This document shows positions 24,865 to 33,284 of a DNA stretch of 64,000 bases, piece after piece (the first letter of the stretch is position 1; every line of letters begins with the position of its first letter). The stretch is from Actinomycetes bacterium (GTDB taxonomy: Bacteria > Actinomycetota > Acidimicrobiia > Acidimicrobiales > RAAP-2). A model generated the notes under the pieces. That model made no database searches and was not told where the DNA came from. It saw nothing but the letters and a program-made list of their open reading frames with translations. The stretch spans positions 1 to 64,000 of the forward strand of contig JAKANY010000007.1 in the NCBI GenBank assembly GCA_021823525.1, in the 5' to 3' direction. A program made the translations under genes and the position numbers.

Positions 24865-24890
24865 CGCACCGGGCCCCCGCGGCCCCGAGG

Positions 24891-26435
24891 CTAGCGGTCC
24901 ACGGCGCGCGTGCCGCGCGACGGGCGCGGCGCGACGGCGGGCCCCTCCTCCTCGATGAAGGTGGGGACCGGCGCGGGGGCCAGCTCCTCGGCGACGTCGT
25001 CGACGAAGGCCGGGGCGGGCGTGGCCTCGTAGGTGCCCTCGGCCGAGCGGGTGACCACGTTGGGCGTCTTGCGCTTTCCGGCGCCGTGCAGCGCGTGCAT
25101 CTCGCGCGCGATGGCGTAGGCGATCGGGTAGGCGACGAAGGGCGAGATCAGCACGAGCACGCGCATCGCCCACAGCACCGTGTTGAGCGACAGGTGGAAG
25201 AAGTTGGCGATCACGTCGGTCGAGCTGGCCACGAAGAGCATGGCCAGCAGCGCGAGCACCGCCACGCCCGCGGCCGTCCGGCGCGGACGCGCGCTCGGCC
25301 GGTCCAAAAGGTGGTGGATCGCGTCGTCGTGGGTCACCCGGCGCTCCAGGGCCGGCCAGGCGTAGGCCAGGCCGAAGAGCAGGCCGGGCAGCACGACGGC
25401 CGGGATGGTCACCTCGAGGGGGATGGTGTGGCCGAAGCTGTGGAACGACCACGACGGGAAGATGCGCAGGGCGCCGTCGAGGAACGCCATGTACCAGTCG
25501 GGCTGGACGGCGTACGAGATGCGCGAGGCCTCGTAGGGGCCGAACTGCCAGATCGGGTTGATCTGCGCGAAGCCGCCCAGCAGCGCGATCACGCCGGTCA
25601 CCACGAGCAGGAAGCCGGTGGTCTTGGCCATGAAGACGGGGAACATCGGCGTGCCGACGACGTTCTCCTCGGTGCGCCCCTCGCCGGGGAACTGGGTGTG
25701 CTTCTGGCGCACCAGCAGCGCGAGGTGCGCGCCCACCAGGCCCAGCATCACCAGCGGGACGACGAGCACGTGCAGGATGAAGAACCGCTCGAGCACGACC
25801 GTGCCCGGGAAGTTCCCCCCAAAGACCCAGAAGGCCAGGTACGTGCCGACCAGGGGGACCGACAGGAGGATCGAGTAGGCGATGCGGATGCCGGTTCCCG
25901 ACACCAGGTCGTCGGGCAGCGAGTAGCCGAGGAACCCGTTGACGATCGCCAGGGTCAGCAGCGTGACCCCGATCGTCCAGTTGAGCTCGCGGGGCTTGCG
26001 GAAGGCTCCGGTGAAGAACACGCGCGCCATGTGCACGACCATCGAGCCGATGAAGATGTCGGCCGCCCAGTGGTGCATCTGGCGCATCAGCAGGCCCGCG
26101 CGCACCGCGAAGGACAGGTCGACGGTCGAGGCGTAGGCCTGGGACATCGGCATCCCGTCCAGGGGCAGGTAGCTCCCGTGGTAGGTCACCACCGTCGAGC
26201 TGGGCACGTAGTACAAGGAGAGGAAGACTCCCGTGGCCAGCAGGACGACGAACGAGTACAGCACGATCTCGCCCAGCATGAACGACCAGTGGTCGGGGAA
26301 GATCTTGTCGAGGAAGGTCCGCGCGCCCCGGGCGACGCCCAGGCGCTCGTCGAGCTCGGTGACCGCCTGCGAGACCCGGCCGTACCGACCGCGTCCGTGC
26401 GGGCGGGCCGCGCCGCTGGGGGACACGTCGCTCAC
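24891..26435 (-). CDS. qcrB: Cytochrome b of the menaquinol-cytochrome c reductase
   Basis: A 514-residue actinobacterial cytochrome b subunit of the bc complex. It oxidises menaquinol and carries two haem b groups; paired His residues occur in MRQMHHWAADIFIGSMVVHMAR and in HVLVVPLVMLGLVGAHLALLV. About nine membrane segments are seen, with the quinone-site region near GFAQINPIWQFGPYEAS. A Pro/Glu-rich cytoplasmic tail of about 70 residues follows, as in other actinobacteria. The GTG start overlaps the qcrA stop by 4 bases. It ends the ctaE-qcrC-qcrA-qcrB operon. Confidence 0.96.
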   Translation of the reverse strand: MSDVSPSGAARPHGRGRYGRVSQAVTELDERLGVARGARTFLDKIFPDHWSFMLGEIVLYSFVVLLATGVFLSLYYVPSSTVVTYHGSYLPLDGMPMSQAYASTVDLSFAVRAGLLMRQMHHWAADIFIGSMVVHMARVFFTGAFRKPRELNWTIGVTLLTLAIVNGFLGYSLPDDLVSGTGIRIAYSILLSVPLVGTYLAFWVFGGNFPGTVVLERFFILHVLVVPLVMLGLVGAHLALLVRQKHTQFPGEGRTEENVVGTPMFPVFMAKTTGFLLVVTGVIALLGGFAQINPIWQFGPYEASRISYAVQPDWYMAFLDGALRIFPSWSFHSFGHTIPLEVTIPAVVLPGLLFGLAYAWPALERRVTHDDAIHHLLDRPSARPRRTAAGVAVLALLAMLFVASSTDVIANFFHLSLNTVLWAMRVLVLISPFVAYPIAYAIAREMHALHGAGKRKTPNVVTRSAEGTYEATPAPAFVDDVAEELAPAPVPTFIEEEGPAVAPRPSRGTRAVDR

Positions 26436-27361
26436 GAGCGCTCCCAGAACCCGGGCCCGACCGGCTCGTGGTAGTCGCTCTGGCTGCGCACGAAGCCGGC
26501 GGCGTCGATGTAGAGCGGCAGCTGGGGCAGGGGCCGCGGTGCGGGGCCGAACTCGGGGACGGCCCCGTCGGTGACGTTGAACATCGACTGGTGGCACGGG
26601 CACACCAGCAGCTGGAGCTGCTGCTCGTAGAGACCGACTGGGCAGCCCAGGTGCGTGCAGAGCTTCGAGTAGGCGAGGTAGCCCTGGGGGCCCCACGACT
26701 CGCGCCCGGCCTCGGTGACGAAGTCCTCGTTGGAGATCCGGATCAGGATCGTCTGGTCCACCGCCTGGCCGCGATCGGTGTTCTGGGTCCCCTCGGGGAA
26801 CACGGTGACGACCGAGCCGACCGCCAGGTCCCCGACCTGGATGCGCCGGCCCGTCTGGTCCACCGCGTAGGAGCCGGCGCGCCAGTCGGTGTGGAAGAGC
26901 GTCCCCTTGGGCAGCGGGCCGAGGCTGCGCAGGACCGGGAACAGGGCGACGATCCCGAAGGCGCCCAGCCCGCCCCCGAGCAGCCCCCCGAGGACCCGGC
27001 GGCGCTTGACGATGGCACCCCCGCGTTCGACGAGGGCGGCCGCCAGAGCGTCGCGCTCGGCGGGCGCGCTGGCCAGCGGGTGGCGCTCCTCGACGAAGGG
27101 GCCGCGCGCCATGAGGTACTTGCCCCAGCCCACCAGGCCCACGCCCAGGAAGAAGAGCCCGCCGCCCATCGTCGCGCCGAGGGTCCAGGGGGCGGCGTCC
27201 CTCCAGTAGCACACGCCGAAGCCGACCACCAGGGCCAGTCCCACCAGCAGGCTCAGCGCGAGCACGCGCTCGACGAGCTCGGGCCGGCGCGCTGCGGGCT
27301 GCAGGTGCGGGTCGTCGGCGCGCAGGCCGCGCAGGTTGACGGGCGTGCGGTGCTCGCTCAC
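26432..27361 (-). CDS. qcrA: Rieske iron-sulfur subunit of the bc complex
   Basis: A 309-residue Rieske protein. Like other actinobacterial QcrA proteins it has three N-terminal hydrophobic segments, followed by the soluble Rieske domain. The [2Fe-2S] ligands are C235 and H237 (CTHLGC) and C254 and H257 (CPCHQS), with disulfide cysteines C240 and C256. It passes electrons from menaquinol to the diheme cytochrome QcrC. Both ends overlap the neighbours by 4 bases, so the three qcr genes are tightly coupled. Confidence 0.96.
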   Translation of the reverse strand: MSEHRTPVNLRGLRADDPHLQPAARRPELVERVLALSLLVGLALVVGFGVCYWRDAAPWTLGATMGGGLFFLGVGLVGWGKYLMARGPFVEERHPLASAPAERDALAAALVERGGAIVKRRRVLGGLLGGGLGAFGIVALFPVLRSLGPLPKGTLFHTDWRAGSYAVDQTGRRIQVGDLAVGSVVTVFPEGTQNTDRGQAVDQTILIRISNEDFVTEAGRESWGPQGYLAYSKLCTHLGCPVGLYEQQLQLLVCPCHQSMFNVTDGAVPEFGPAPRPLPQLPLYIDAAGFVRSQSDYHEPVGPGFWERS

Positions 27362-28239
27362 TGGCGCTCCCCCACCCAGAAGGCGATCAGCGCCAGGCCG
27401 GCCACGCCCACCAGCAGGGCGACGAACCCCTCACCGACCGGTCCGAGACCGCCCAGCCCGAAGCCCCCGGGGTTGCGCGGGTGCTGGATCTCCGTCGTCA
27501 CGTACTTGACGATGTCGCGCACCTGGTAGTCGCTCAGGTTGCCGGTGAAGCGGGGCATGTTGCCCGGGCCGGTGCGGATCGCCTCGGCCACCTGGGTCGC
27601 CGGGATGTGGCGCAGCGAGGGCGCGAAGGTGCTGCGCGCGAGCGCGTCGCCGTCGCCCTCGATGGTGTGGCACGCCGCGCAGTTCAGGGCGAAGAGGGCC
27701 ATGCCGGTGGCCACGTTGCCCCCCCGGAGGTGGACGGTGGGGATGCCGGGGTAGCTGGGGTCGAGCGAGTTGATCCAGGCGGCGATCGCCAGCGCCTGGT
27801 GGTGCGTGAGGCGCGGCGGGCGGCGCGGGGCCTCGACGCTGCGCGGGTCGGTCGCGGGCATGCGGCCCGACTCGATCCAGAAGTCGATCGTGGCCGGCCC
27901 CAGGCCCACCAGGTTGGGGTAGGCGCCCGTCGTCCCGGCCACCGGAACACCGTTGGCCTGGGTGCCGTGGCAGGTCGCGCAGTTCTCCAAGTACAGCGCG
28001 TAGCCCAGCGCCTTGAGCGTGGCCGGCGGCGCGCTGTAGGTGATGGCCGAGTCGCCGTAGGACGTCACCACGCCGTGGTGGCGCACGACGACGTCGGAGT
28101 TCGGCGTGCCGGCGTCGTGGCGCGTGGTCTGGTAGATCGGTCGCGGTCCCGCCCCGGCCCGGGCCGCGAGGGCCAGCGGGGCCACGGCCAGCAGGCCCAC
28201 GGCTCCCGCCACCCGCCACGACGCGCGCACCCGACCCAT
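27358..28239 (-). CDS. qcrC: Diheme cytochrome c subunit of the bc complex
   Basis: A 293-residue protein with an N-terminal signal or anchor (about 9-28), two cytochrome c domains with haem sites C87-C90-H91 and C187-C190-H191, and a C-terminal membrane anchor (about 265-288). The diheme form is the actinobacterial type that hands electrons straight to cytochrome aa3 oxidase, with no soluble cytochrome c. The ATG at 28239 is 5 bases after the ctaE stop. Confidence 0.94.
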   Translation of the reverse strand: MGRVRASWRVAGAVGLLAVAPLALAARAGAGPRPIYQTTRHDAGTPNSDVVVRHHGVVTSYGDSAITYSAPPATLKALGYALYLENCATCHGTQANGVPVAGTTGAYPNLVGLGPATIDFWIESGRMPATDPRSVEAPRRPPRLTHHQALAIAAWINSLDPSYPGIPTVHLRGGNVATGMALFALNCAACHTIEGDGDALARSTFAPSLRHIPATQVAEAIRTGPGNMPRFTGNLSDYQVRDIVKYVTTEIQHPRNPGGFGLGGLGPVGEGFVALLVGVAGLALIAFWVGERQ

Positions 28240-28244
28240 GCGAC

Positions 28245-28841
28245 CTACTTGAGGAGGAACAGGGAGGAGAACAGCCCCACCCAGACGACGTCGACGAAGT
28301 GCCAGTAGTAGCTGACGCCCTGGAAGGCGGCCAGCTCGCCCGCGTCGCCCTCCCGGCCGCGCATGCGGAACAGCAGGAAGGCCATCGCGACCAGCCCCAG
28401 CAGCACGTGCAGGCCGTGCAGGCCGGTGGTGATGTAGAAGACCGAGCCGTAGGAGTTCGTGTACCAGCGCGTGGTCAGGTGGACCCACTCGTAGGCCTGG
28501 TTGCCCACGAACAGCGCTCCCATGATCATGGTCGTGATGACCCAGCGCCGCGCCTCGTCGCGGCGTCGGTGCTCGATGAGCCACACGGCCCACTGCATGG
28601 TGAAGGAGGACGCGACCAGGACGACCGTGAACGCGCCGGCCTGCAGCGTGTCCAGGTGCGTGCCGCGGGGCGGCCAGGAGGCCAGGTGCGCGCGGATGGT
28701 GAACAGGGCGGCGAACAGTCCCGAGAAGAACATGAGCTCGCTGCCCAGCCAGATCATCACGCCGATGGCGAGCATCGGAGGACGGTCGTGGACGATCCTC
28801 TCGGGCGTCGCCAGGTTCGGGAGGGGAACCGCCTGACTCAC
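28245..28841 (-). CDS. ctaE: Cytochrome c oxidase subunit III
   Basis: A 198-residue subunit III with five hydrophobic segments (for example LAIGVMIWLGSELMFFSGLF and GLHGLHVLLGLVAMAFLLF), matching the short actinobacterial form. It supports the aa3-type terminal oxidase in the membrane; subunits I, II and IV are not in this window. It heads the operon with qcrCAB, as in Streptomyces and mycobacteria. The GTG start at 28841 has TAGAAC 7 bases upstream. Confidence 0.94.
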   Translation of the reverse strand: MSQAVPLPNLATPERIVHDRPPMLAIGVMIWLGSELMFFSGLFAALFTIRAHLASWPPRGTHLDTLQAGAFTVVLVASSFTMQWAVWLIEHRRRDEARRWVITTMIMGALFVGNQAYEWVHLTTRWYTNSYGSVFYITTGLHGLHVLLGLVAMAFLLFRMRGREGDAGELAAFQGVSYYWHFVDVVWVGLFSSLFLLK

Positions 28842-28848
28842 GCGTCCC

Positions 28849-28854
28849 GTTCTA
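28849..28854 (-). promoter_or_regulatory. Possible -10 hexamer TAGAAC for ctaE-qcrCAB
   Basis: TAGAAC lies 7 bases before the GTG start; the last base departs from TANNNT. The same hexamer lies 8 bases before nuoA (54882-54887). Confidence 0.35.
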
Positions 28855-28896
28855 CCCGACCCGGCCCCTCCTCCCTGATCGGACGACTGAGACGCC

Positions 28897-31188
28897 TCAC
28901 AGCAAGGAGGCGGGCAGCGGCGTGCTGGCCACCACCGCGAGGCGCCGCGTGGGTCGCGTCAGCGCGACGTAGAGGGTGCGCAGGCCGCGCGCCGAGACCG
29001 GGCCCTCCCCGGCGCCGTCCGCGACGATCCGGGCGGGCTCGACGACCACGACGGCGTCGAACTCCAGCCCATTGGCGGCGTCGGTGGCCACGACGACCAG
29101 GTCGGCGTCGAGTCCGGGTCCGTCAGGATCCGCCGGGTCGGCCGCGACCAGGCCCGCCCGCGCCAGAGCGGCCCAGACCCCGGCCAGCTCCGCGCGCGGT
29201 GCCAGGATCGCGGTGCGTCCGGGAGCGACGGCCGCGCGCTCGCGCGCCACGGCGGCCACCAGGACCTCGTCGCGGCGCTCGGGCGCGACCTGCTCGACCG
29301 TGGGGGTGACGCCCACGCGGCGCACCGGCCGCGGGGGCACCAGGCCCGGGGAGGCGGCGGCCAGCGTCGGCGCGGCGAGGGTCAGCACCTCCTCGGGGGT
29401 GCGGTAGCTCACGGTCAGCTCGATGCGCGTGGGCGGGCGCCGCGGGTCGAGTGCGGCGACGACGGCGTCCCAGGACGCCGTCGCGGCGGCGGTCGTGGCC
29501 TGGCCGATGTCGCCGACCAGCGTCATCGACCCCGACAGGTCCCGGCGCGCGATCACGCGCAGTTCCATGGGCGAGAGGTCCTGCACCTCGTCCACGACGA
29601 TGTGGCCGTAGGTGAGGAACTCCGCCTCGTCGAGCTCGCGCGGCGCGCTGGCGGCCACCCGGGCGGCCTCGCGCAGCGCCGCGGCACGCACGTCGCCGCC
29701 GTAGGCGTCCAGGTCGACGCCCTCGAGCGCCGCCTCGACGCGGTGGATCGGCCGGGGTCGGCGGCGCGGCCCGAGCAGGACGCGCGCCTCGTCGATCAGC
29801 GCGGCGTCGGCCGCCGTCCAGCGCACCTCCTCGAGCGTGGACGCCCGGGGGCGCACCAGCAGCTCGCACTCGGCAGCGGTGAGCACGTCCGCGCCCGCGG
29901 CGCGGATCAGCGCCGGCGCACCGAAGAGGTCGTGGAGCAGCTCCTGGCCCGTCAGCCGCGGCCACACGCGCTGGAGCGCCGCCTTGAACTCCGGGGTGCT
30001 GCGGATCTGCTCGGCGAGCTCGGCCTGCGTGTCGCCGCTCGCCTCCTCGCCCGGCGCGAAGCGACCCACCGCGCGAGCCGCGACGCGCGCGGCCAGCTCG
30101 CGGCCCACGGCCGAGCGGCGCTGGTTGTGGTTCCCCGGGCGGCGCCGCGCCCGCTCGACGACCTCCTTGGTGTCGCGCACGGTGAGCAGGAGCTGGGCGC
30201 GGCCCAGCGGGATCGTCACGTCCGCGCGCAGCGGGCGCTCGCGCGTGCGCACCGCGCGTTCCAGCACGCGCGCCATGCGCTCGTCGCCCTTCAGGCGCGC
30301 CACCTCGTCGGGCTCGCTGGCGCGGACCTCGACGTTGGCCACGAGACCCGCGACCGTCGAGAGCGTCACGCCCGACTCGCCCAGCGACGGCAGGACGTTG
30401 CCGATGTAGGTCAGGAACAGGGGATTGGGGCCCACGACCAGGACGCCCTGGCGCTCGAGGGTGGCCCGATGCGTGTAGAGGAGGTAGGCGGCCCGGTGGA
30501 GGGCGACCGCGGTCTTGCCCGTCCCGGGCCCGCCCTGGACGATGAGCATCCCGGGCAGTGGCGCGCGGATGATGCGGTCCTGCTCGCCCTGGATCGTGGC
30601 CACGATGTCGCCCATGCGTCCCGTGCGCGCGCGGCCCAGGGCCGCCAGCAGGGCGCCGGGCCCGCCCAGGGCCAGCCCGCCCTCGACCAGTCCGTCGCCG
30701 CTCACGGCCGTGGTGGCCGCGCCCGCGGCGCCGAAGCGGTCGTCGTCGACGAAGACCTCGTCCTCGACGCCCACGACCTCGTGGCCCCGCAGCGCGACGT
30801 GCCGGCGGCGCGCCAGCCCGAGCGGCTCGACCGCGGTGGCCCGGTAGAAGGCCTCGGCCACCGGGGCCCGCCAGTCCACCACCAGCGCGTTGAGGTCCTC
30901 GTCGCTGACGGCCAGGCGCCCGACCCGGTACACCTCGCCGGGGCGCTGCCCGCGGTCGTAGTCGAGGCGGCCGAAGAAGAGGGGCTGGTCGCCGATGGCC
31001 AGCTGGTCGAGGCGGTGCAGGGCGGTGCCCATCACCACGTCGCGCTCCACCAGGTCGCCGGCCCCGCGCATGAGGGCCACCGCCGCCCCGTCGCGCATCG
31101 AGAGCGCCTCGGCGCGCATGCGATCCAGGGCGACGAGCGCCACGTCGAGGAACTCCTGCTCCTCGGCAATCTCGCGCTCGTGGGCCAT
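28897..31188 (-). CDS. HelD/HelR-type superfamily 1 helicase-like ATPase
   Basis: A 763-residue UvrD/Rep-like protein of the HelD type. The N-terminal coiled-coil arm (EREIAEEQEFLDVALVALDRM) is followed by the 1A domain with Walker A in VQGGPGTGKTAVALHRAAYLLY, a Walker B region IVVDEVQDLSPMELRV, VGDIGQ, and a C-terminal motif VI region (RTLYVALTRPTRRLAVV). HelD proteins bind RNA polymerase and free it from DNA, and some protect against rifamycins. The ATG at 31188 fits: a TAGAAT -10 and GGAG lie upstream. It diverges from hemE. Confidence 0.87.
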   Translation of the reverse strand: MAHEREIAEEQEFLDVALVALDRMRAEALSMRDGAAVALMRGAGDLVERDVVMGTALHRLDQLAIGDQPLFFGRLDYDRGQRPGEVYRVGRLAVSDEDLNALVVDWRAPVAEAFYRATAVEPLGLARRRHVALRGHEVVGVEDEVFVDDDRFGAAGAATTAVSGDGLVEGGLALGGPGALLAALGRARTGRMGDIVATIQGEQDRIIRAPLPGMLIVQGGPGTGKTAVALHRAAYLLYTHRATLERQGVLVVGPNPLFLTYIGNVLPSLGESGVTLSTVAGLVANVEVRASEPDEVARLKGDERMARVLERAVRTRERPLRADVTIPLGRAQLLLTVRDTKEVVERARRRPGNHNQRRSAVGRELAARVAARAVGRFAPGEEASGDTQAELAEQIRSTPEFKAALQRVWPRLTGQELLHDLFGAPALIRAAGADVLTAAECELLVRPRASTLEEVRWTAADAALIDEARVLLGPRRRPRPIHRVEAALEGVDLDAYGGDVRAAALREAARVAASAPRELDEAEFLTYGHIVVDEVQDLSPMELRVIARRDLSGSMTLVGDIGQATTAAATASWDAVVAALDPRRPPTRIELTVSYRTPEEVLTLAAPTLAAASPGLVPPRPVRRVGVTPTVEQVAPERRDEVLVAAVARERAAVAPGRTAILAPRAELAGVWAALARAGLVAADPADPDGPGLDADLVVVATDAANGLEFDAVVVVEPARIVADGAGEGPVSARGLRTLYVALTRPTRRLAVVASTPLPASLL

Positions 31189-31223
31189 GGGGGCTGCTCC
31201 GTCTCCCGGTTCAGGGTCTATCG

Positions 31224-31229
31224 ATTCTA
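31224..31229 (-). promoter_or_regulatory. -10 hexamer TAGAAT for the helD-like gene
   Basis: TAGAAT matches the -10 consensus in 5 of 6 positions and would give a leader of about 30 bases that contains GGAG before the ATG. No clear -35. Confidence 0.4.
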
Positions 31230-31329
31230 GTGGCTGCCCGCGCGCGCCACCGATCTTGCCTGGCTCCCCCACGGGGGCCCCGCCGGGCCCCTCGCCGACC
31301 CGGGCGACGAAATCGAACCCCAGTAGGCT

Positions 31330-32382
31330 GTGCCCATCACGACCACGAGAGATGATCCCGTCCTGGTGCGCGCCTGTCGCGGAGAGCCGGTCGACCACGT
31401 TCCCGTCTGGTTCATGCGCCAGGCGGGCCGATCCTTGCCCGAGTACCAGGCCCTGCGCGGCACGGGCTCGATCCTGGACGCCGTGGCCGACCCGGCGCTG
31501 GCCTGCGAGATCACCCTCCAGCCGGTGCGCCGCTACGGGGTGGACGCGGCCGTCCTGTTCTCGGACATCGTCGTGCCCTACCACCTGGCGGGCTTCGGCA
31601 TCGACGTCGTGCCTGGTCGCGGGCCGGTCATCGCCGAGCCGGTGCGCGCCGAGGCCGACCTCGAGCGGCTCAGCGTGCCCACGGCCCGCCAGCTCGCGCC
31701 GGTCGCCGAGACGGTCACCCGGGCGATCGCGGAGCTCGCGGCGACCGACACGCCCCTGGTCGGCTTCGCCGGAGCCCCCTTCACCGTGGCCAGCTACCTC
31801 ATCGAGGGGGGTCCGAGCCGCGAGTTCGGCCAGGTCAAGTCCCTCATGCATCGCGACCCGGCGCTGTGGGGCCGCCTGAGCGACCGCCTGGTCCAGGTCA
31901 CGACGGCCTTCCTCGAGGTCCAGATCGCGAACGGGGCGCGCGCGGTGCAGCTCTTCGACTCGTGGGCCGGGGCGCTCACGCGCGACGAGTACCGTCGCTT
32001 CGCCCTGGAGCCCACGGCGCGCATCCTCGCGTGGGTTGCGAGCCGCGGCGTCCCCTCGATCCTCTTTGGCGTGGGCACGGGCGAGTTGCTCGACCTGATG
32101 GCCAGCGCGGGCCCGACGGTGATGGGCGTGGACTGGCGCGTCGACCTCGACGAGGCGCGCCGGCGCGTGGGCGGCCGGCCAGTCCAGGGCAACCTCGATC
32201 CGGCGCGGTGCCTGGCCGGCGCGGACCTGGCCGTCGCCGCGGCGCGCGAGGTCCTGGCCCACGCGGGCCGCGAGCCCGGACACATCTTCAACCTGGGCCA
32301 CGGCGTCCTGCCCGCGACCGACCCCGACGTGCTGGCCGCCGTCGTGCGCGTCGTCCACGACGAGGGGCGGGCCGGGCGATGA
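31330..32382 (+). CDS. hemE: Uroporphyrinogen decarboxylase
   Basis: A 350-residue enzyme that makes coproporphyrinogen III from uroporphyrinogen III. The N-terminal signature VWFMRQAGRSLPEY and the conserved FSDIVVPYHLAGFGID and FDSWAGALTRDEYRRF regions are present. It is the first of three coupled haem genes. The start is uncertain: the GTG at 31330 directly abuts a TAGGCT hexamer, and six bases after that hexamer, where other genes here start, lies an in-frame ATC. There is no ribosome site. Confidence 0.95.
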   Translation: MPITTTRDDPVLVRACRGEPVDHVPVWFMRQAGRSLPEYQALRGTGSILDAVADPALACEITLQPVRRYGVDAAVLFSDIVVPYHLAGFGIDVVPGRGPVIAEPVRAEADLERLSVPTARQLAPVAETVTRAIAELAATDTPLVGFAGAPFTVASYLIEGGPSREFGQVKSLMHRDPALWGRLSDRLVQVTTAFLEVQIANGARAVQLFDSWAGALTRDEYRRFALEPTARILAWVASRGVPSILFGVGTGELLDLMASAGPTVMGVDWRVDLDEARRRVGGRPVQGNLDPARCLAGADLAVAAAREVLAHAGREPGHIFNLGHGVLPATDPDVLAAVVRVVHDEGRAGR

Positions 32383-33284
32383 GGTCCGTGGGGGTCCTGG
32401 TCATGGCCTACGGCACGCCGTCCTCGCGCGAGGGCGTCGCCGCCTACTACACGCGCATCCGCCACGGGCGCGCCCCGAGCCCCGAGCAGCTCGCCGACCT
32501 GGTGCGCCGCTACGACGCCATCGGCGGGACCTCGCCGCTCGCCGCGCGCACCACCGACCAGGTCCGCGAGCTCGCCGTCGCCCTCGAGCGGCGGGCCCCC
32601 GGCGTCTACGACGTGTGCCTGGGCGCCAAGTACGAGGAGCCCCTCATCGAGGACGCCGCGGCCGGACTGCGCGCGGCCGGCATCACCCGGGTGGTCGGGC
32701 TGCCGCTGGCTCCCCACAGCTCGTCGATGTCGACGGACCAGTACCACGAGCGCGCGGCGGCCGCCCTGGGCGACGCTATCGACTACCGCCCCCTCGGGGC
32801 GTGGTGGGAGGAGCCGGGCTTCGCCGACCTGATCGCCGCGAGGGTCCTGTCGGCCCTCGAGGTCGTCCCGCCCCAGCGGCGGACCACGACCGAGGTCGTG
32901 TTCTCGGCCCACTCCCTGCCCCAGCGCATCCTGGTGGCGGGCGACACGTATCCCGCGCAGCTGCGCGCCAGCGCCGAGCTGGCGGCCCGGCGCGCGGGGC
33001 TGCGCCACTTCGACCTGGCCTGGCAGTCGGCGGGCCGCACCGACGAGCCGTGGCTGGGTCCCGACATCCTCCAGGTGCTGCGCGACAAGCGCGCCGAGGG
33101 CTTCACCGACGTGGTCGTGTGCCCCATCGGCTTCGTGTCCGACCACCTCGAGGTCCTCTACGACATCGACGTCGAGGCGCGCGCCGTGGGCCAGGGCATC
33201 GGGCTCAATGTCGTGCGCACCGCCTCGCTCAACGACGACCCCGCCTTCATCGCCGTCCTGGCGTCCCTGGTCGAGCGAGCGTGA
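32379..33284 (+). CDS. hemH: Ferrochelatase, probably the coproporphyrin type
   Basis: A 301-residue chelatase with the catalytic H178 in FSAHSLPQRI and the VCPIGFVSDHLEVLYDID motif. In actinobacteria this family inserts iron into coproporphyrin III (CpfC) rather than protoporphyrin IX; its place between hemE and hemY fits that route. There is no obvious [2Fe-2S] C-terminal extension. The ATG overlaps the hemE stop (ATGA). Confidence 0.93.
   Translation: MRSVGVLVMAYGTPSSREGVAAYYTRIRHGRAPSPEQLADLVRRYDAIGGTSPLAARTTDQVRELAVALERRAPGVYDVCLGAKYEEPLIEDAAAGLRAAGITRVVGLPLAPHSSSMSTDQYHERAAAALGDAIDYRPLGAWWEEPGFADLIAARVLSALEVVPPQRRTTTEVVFSAHSLPQRILVAGDTYPAQLRASAELAARRAGLRHFDLAWQSAGRTDEPWLGPDILQVLRDKRAEGFTDVVVCPIGFVSDHLEVLYDIDVEARAVGQGIGLNVVRTASLNDDPAFIAVLASLVERA

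Noticed and set aside
28881..28908. GCCTC/GAGGC hairpin at the end of the helD-like gene as terminator
   Set aside because: The stem is only 6 bp, lies partly in the coding region and has no U-run.
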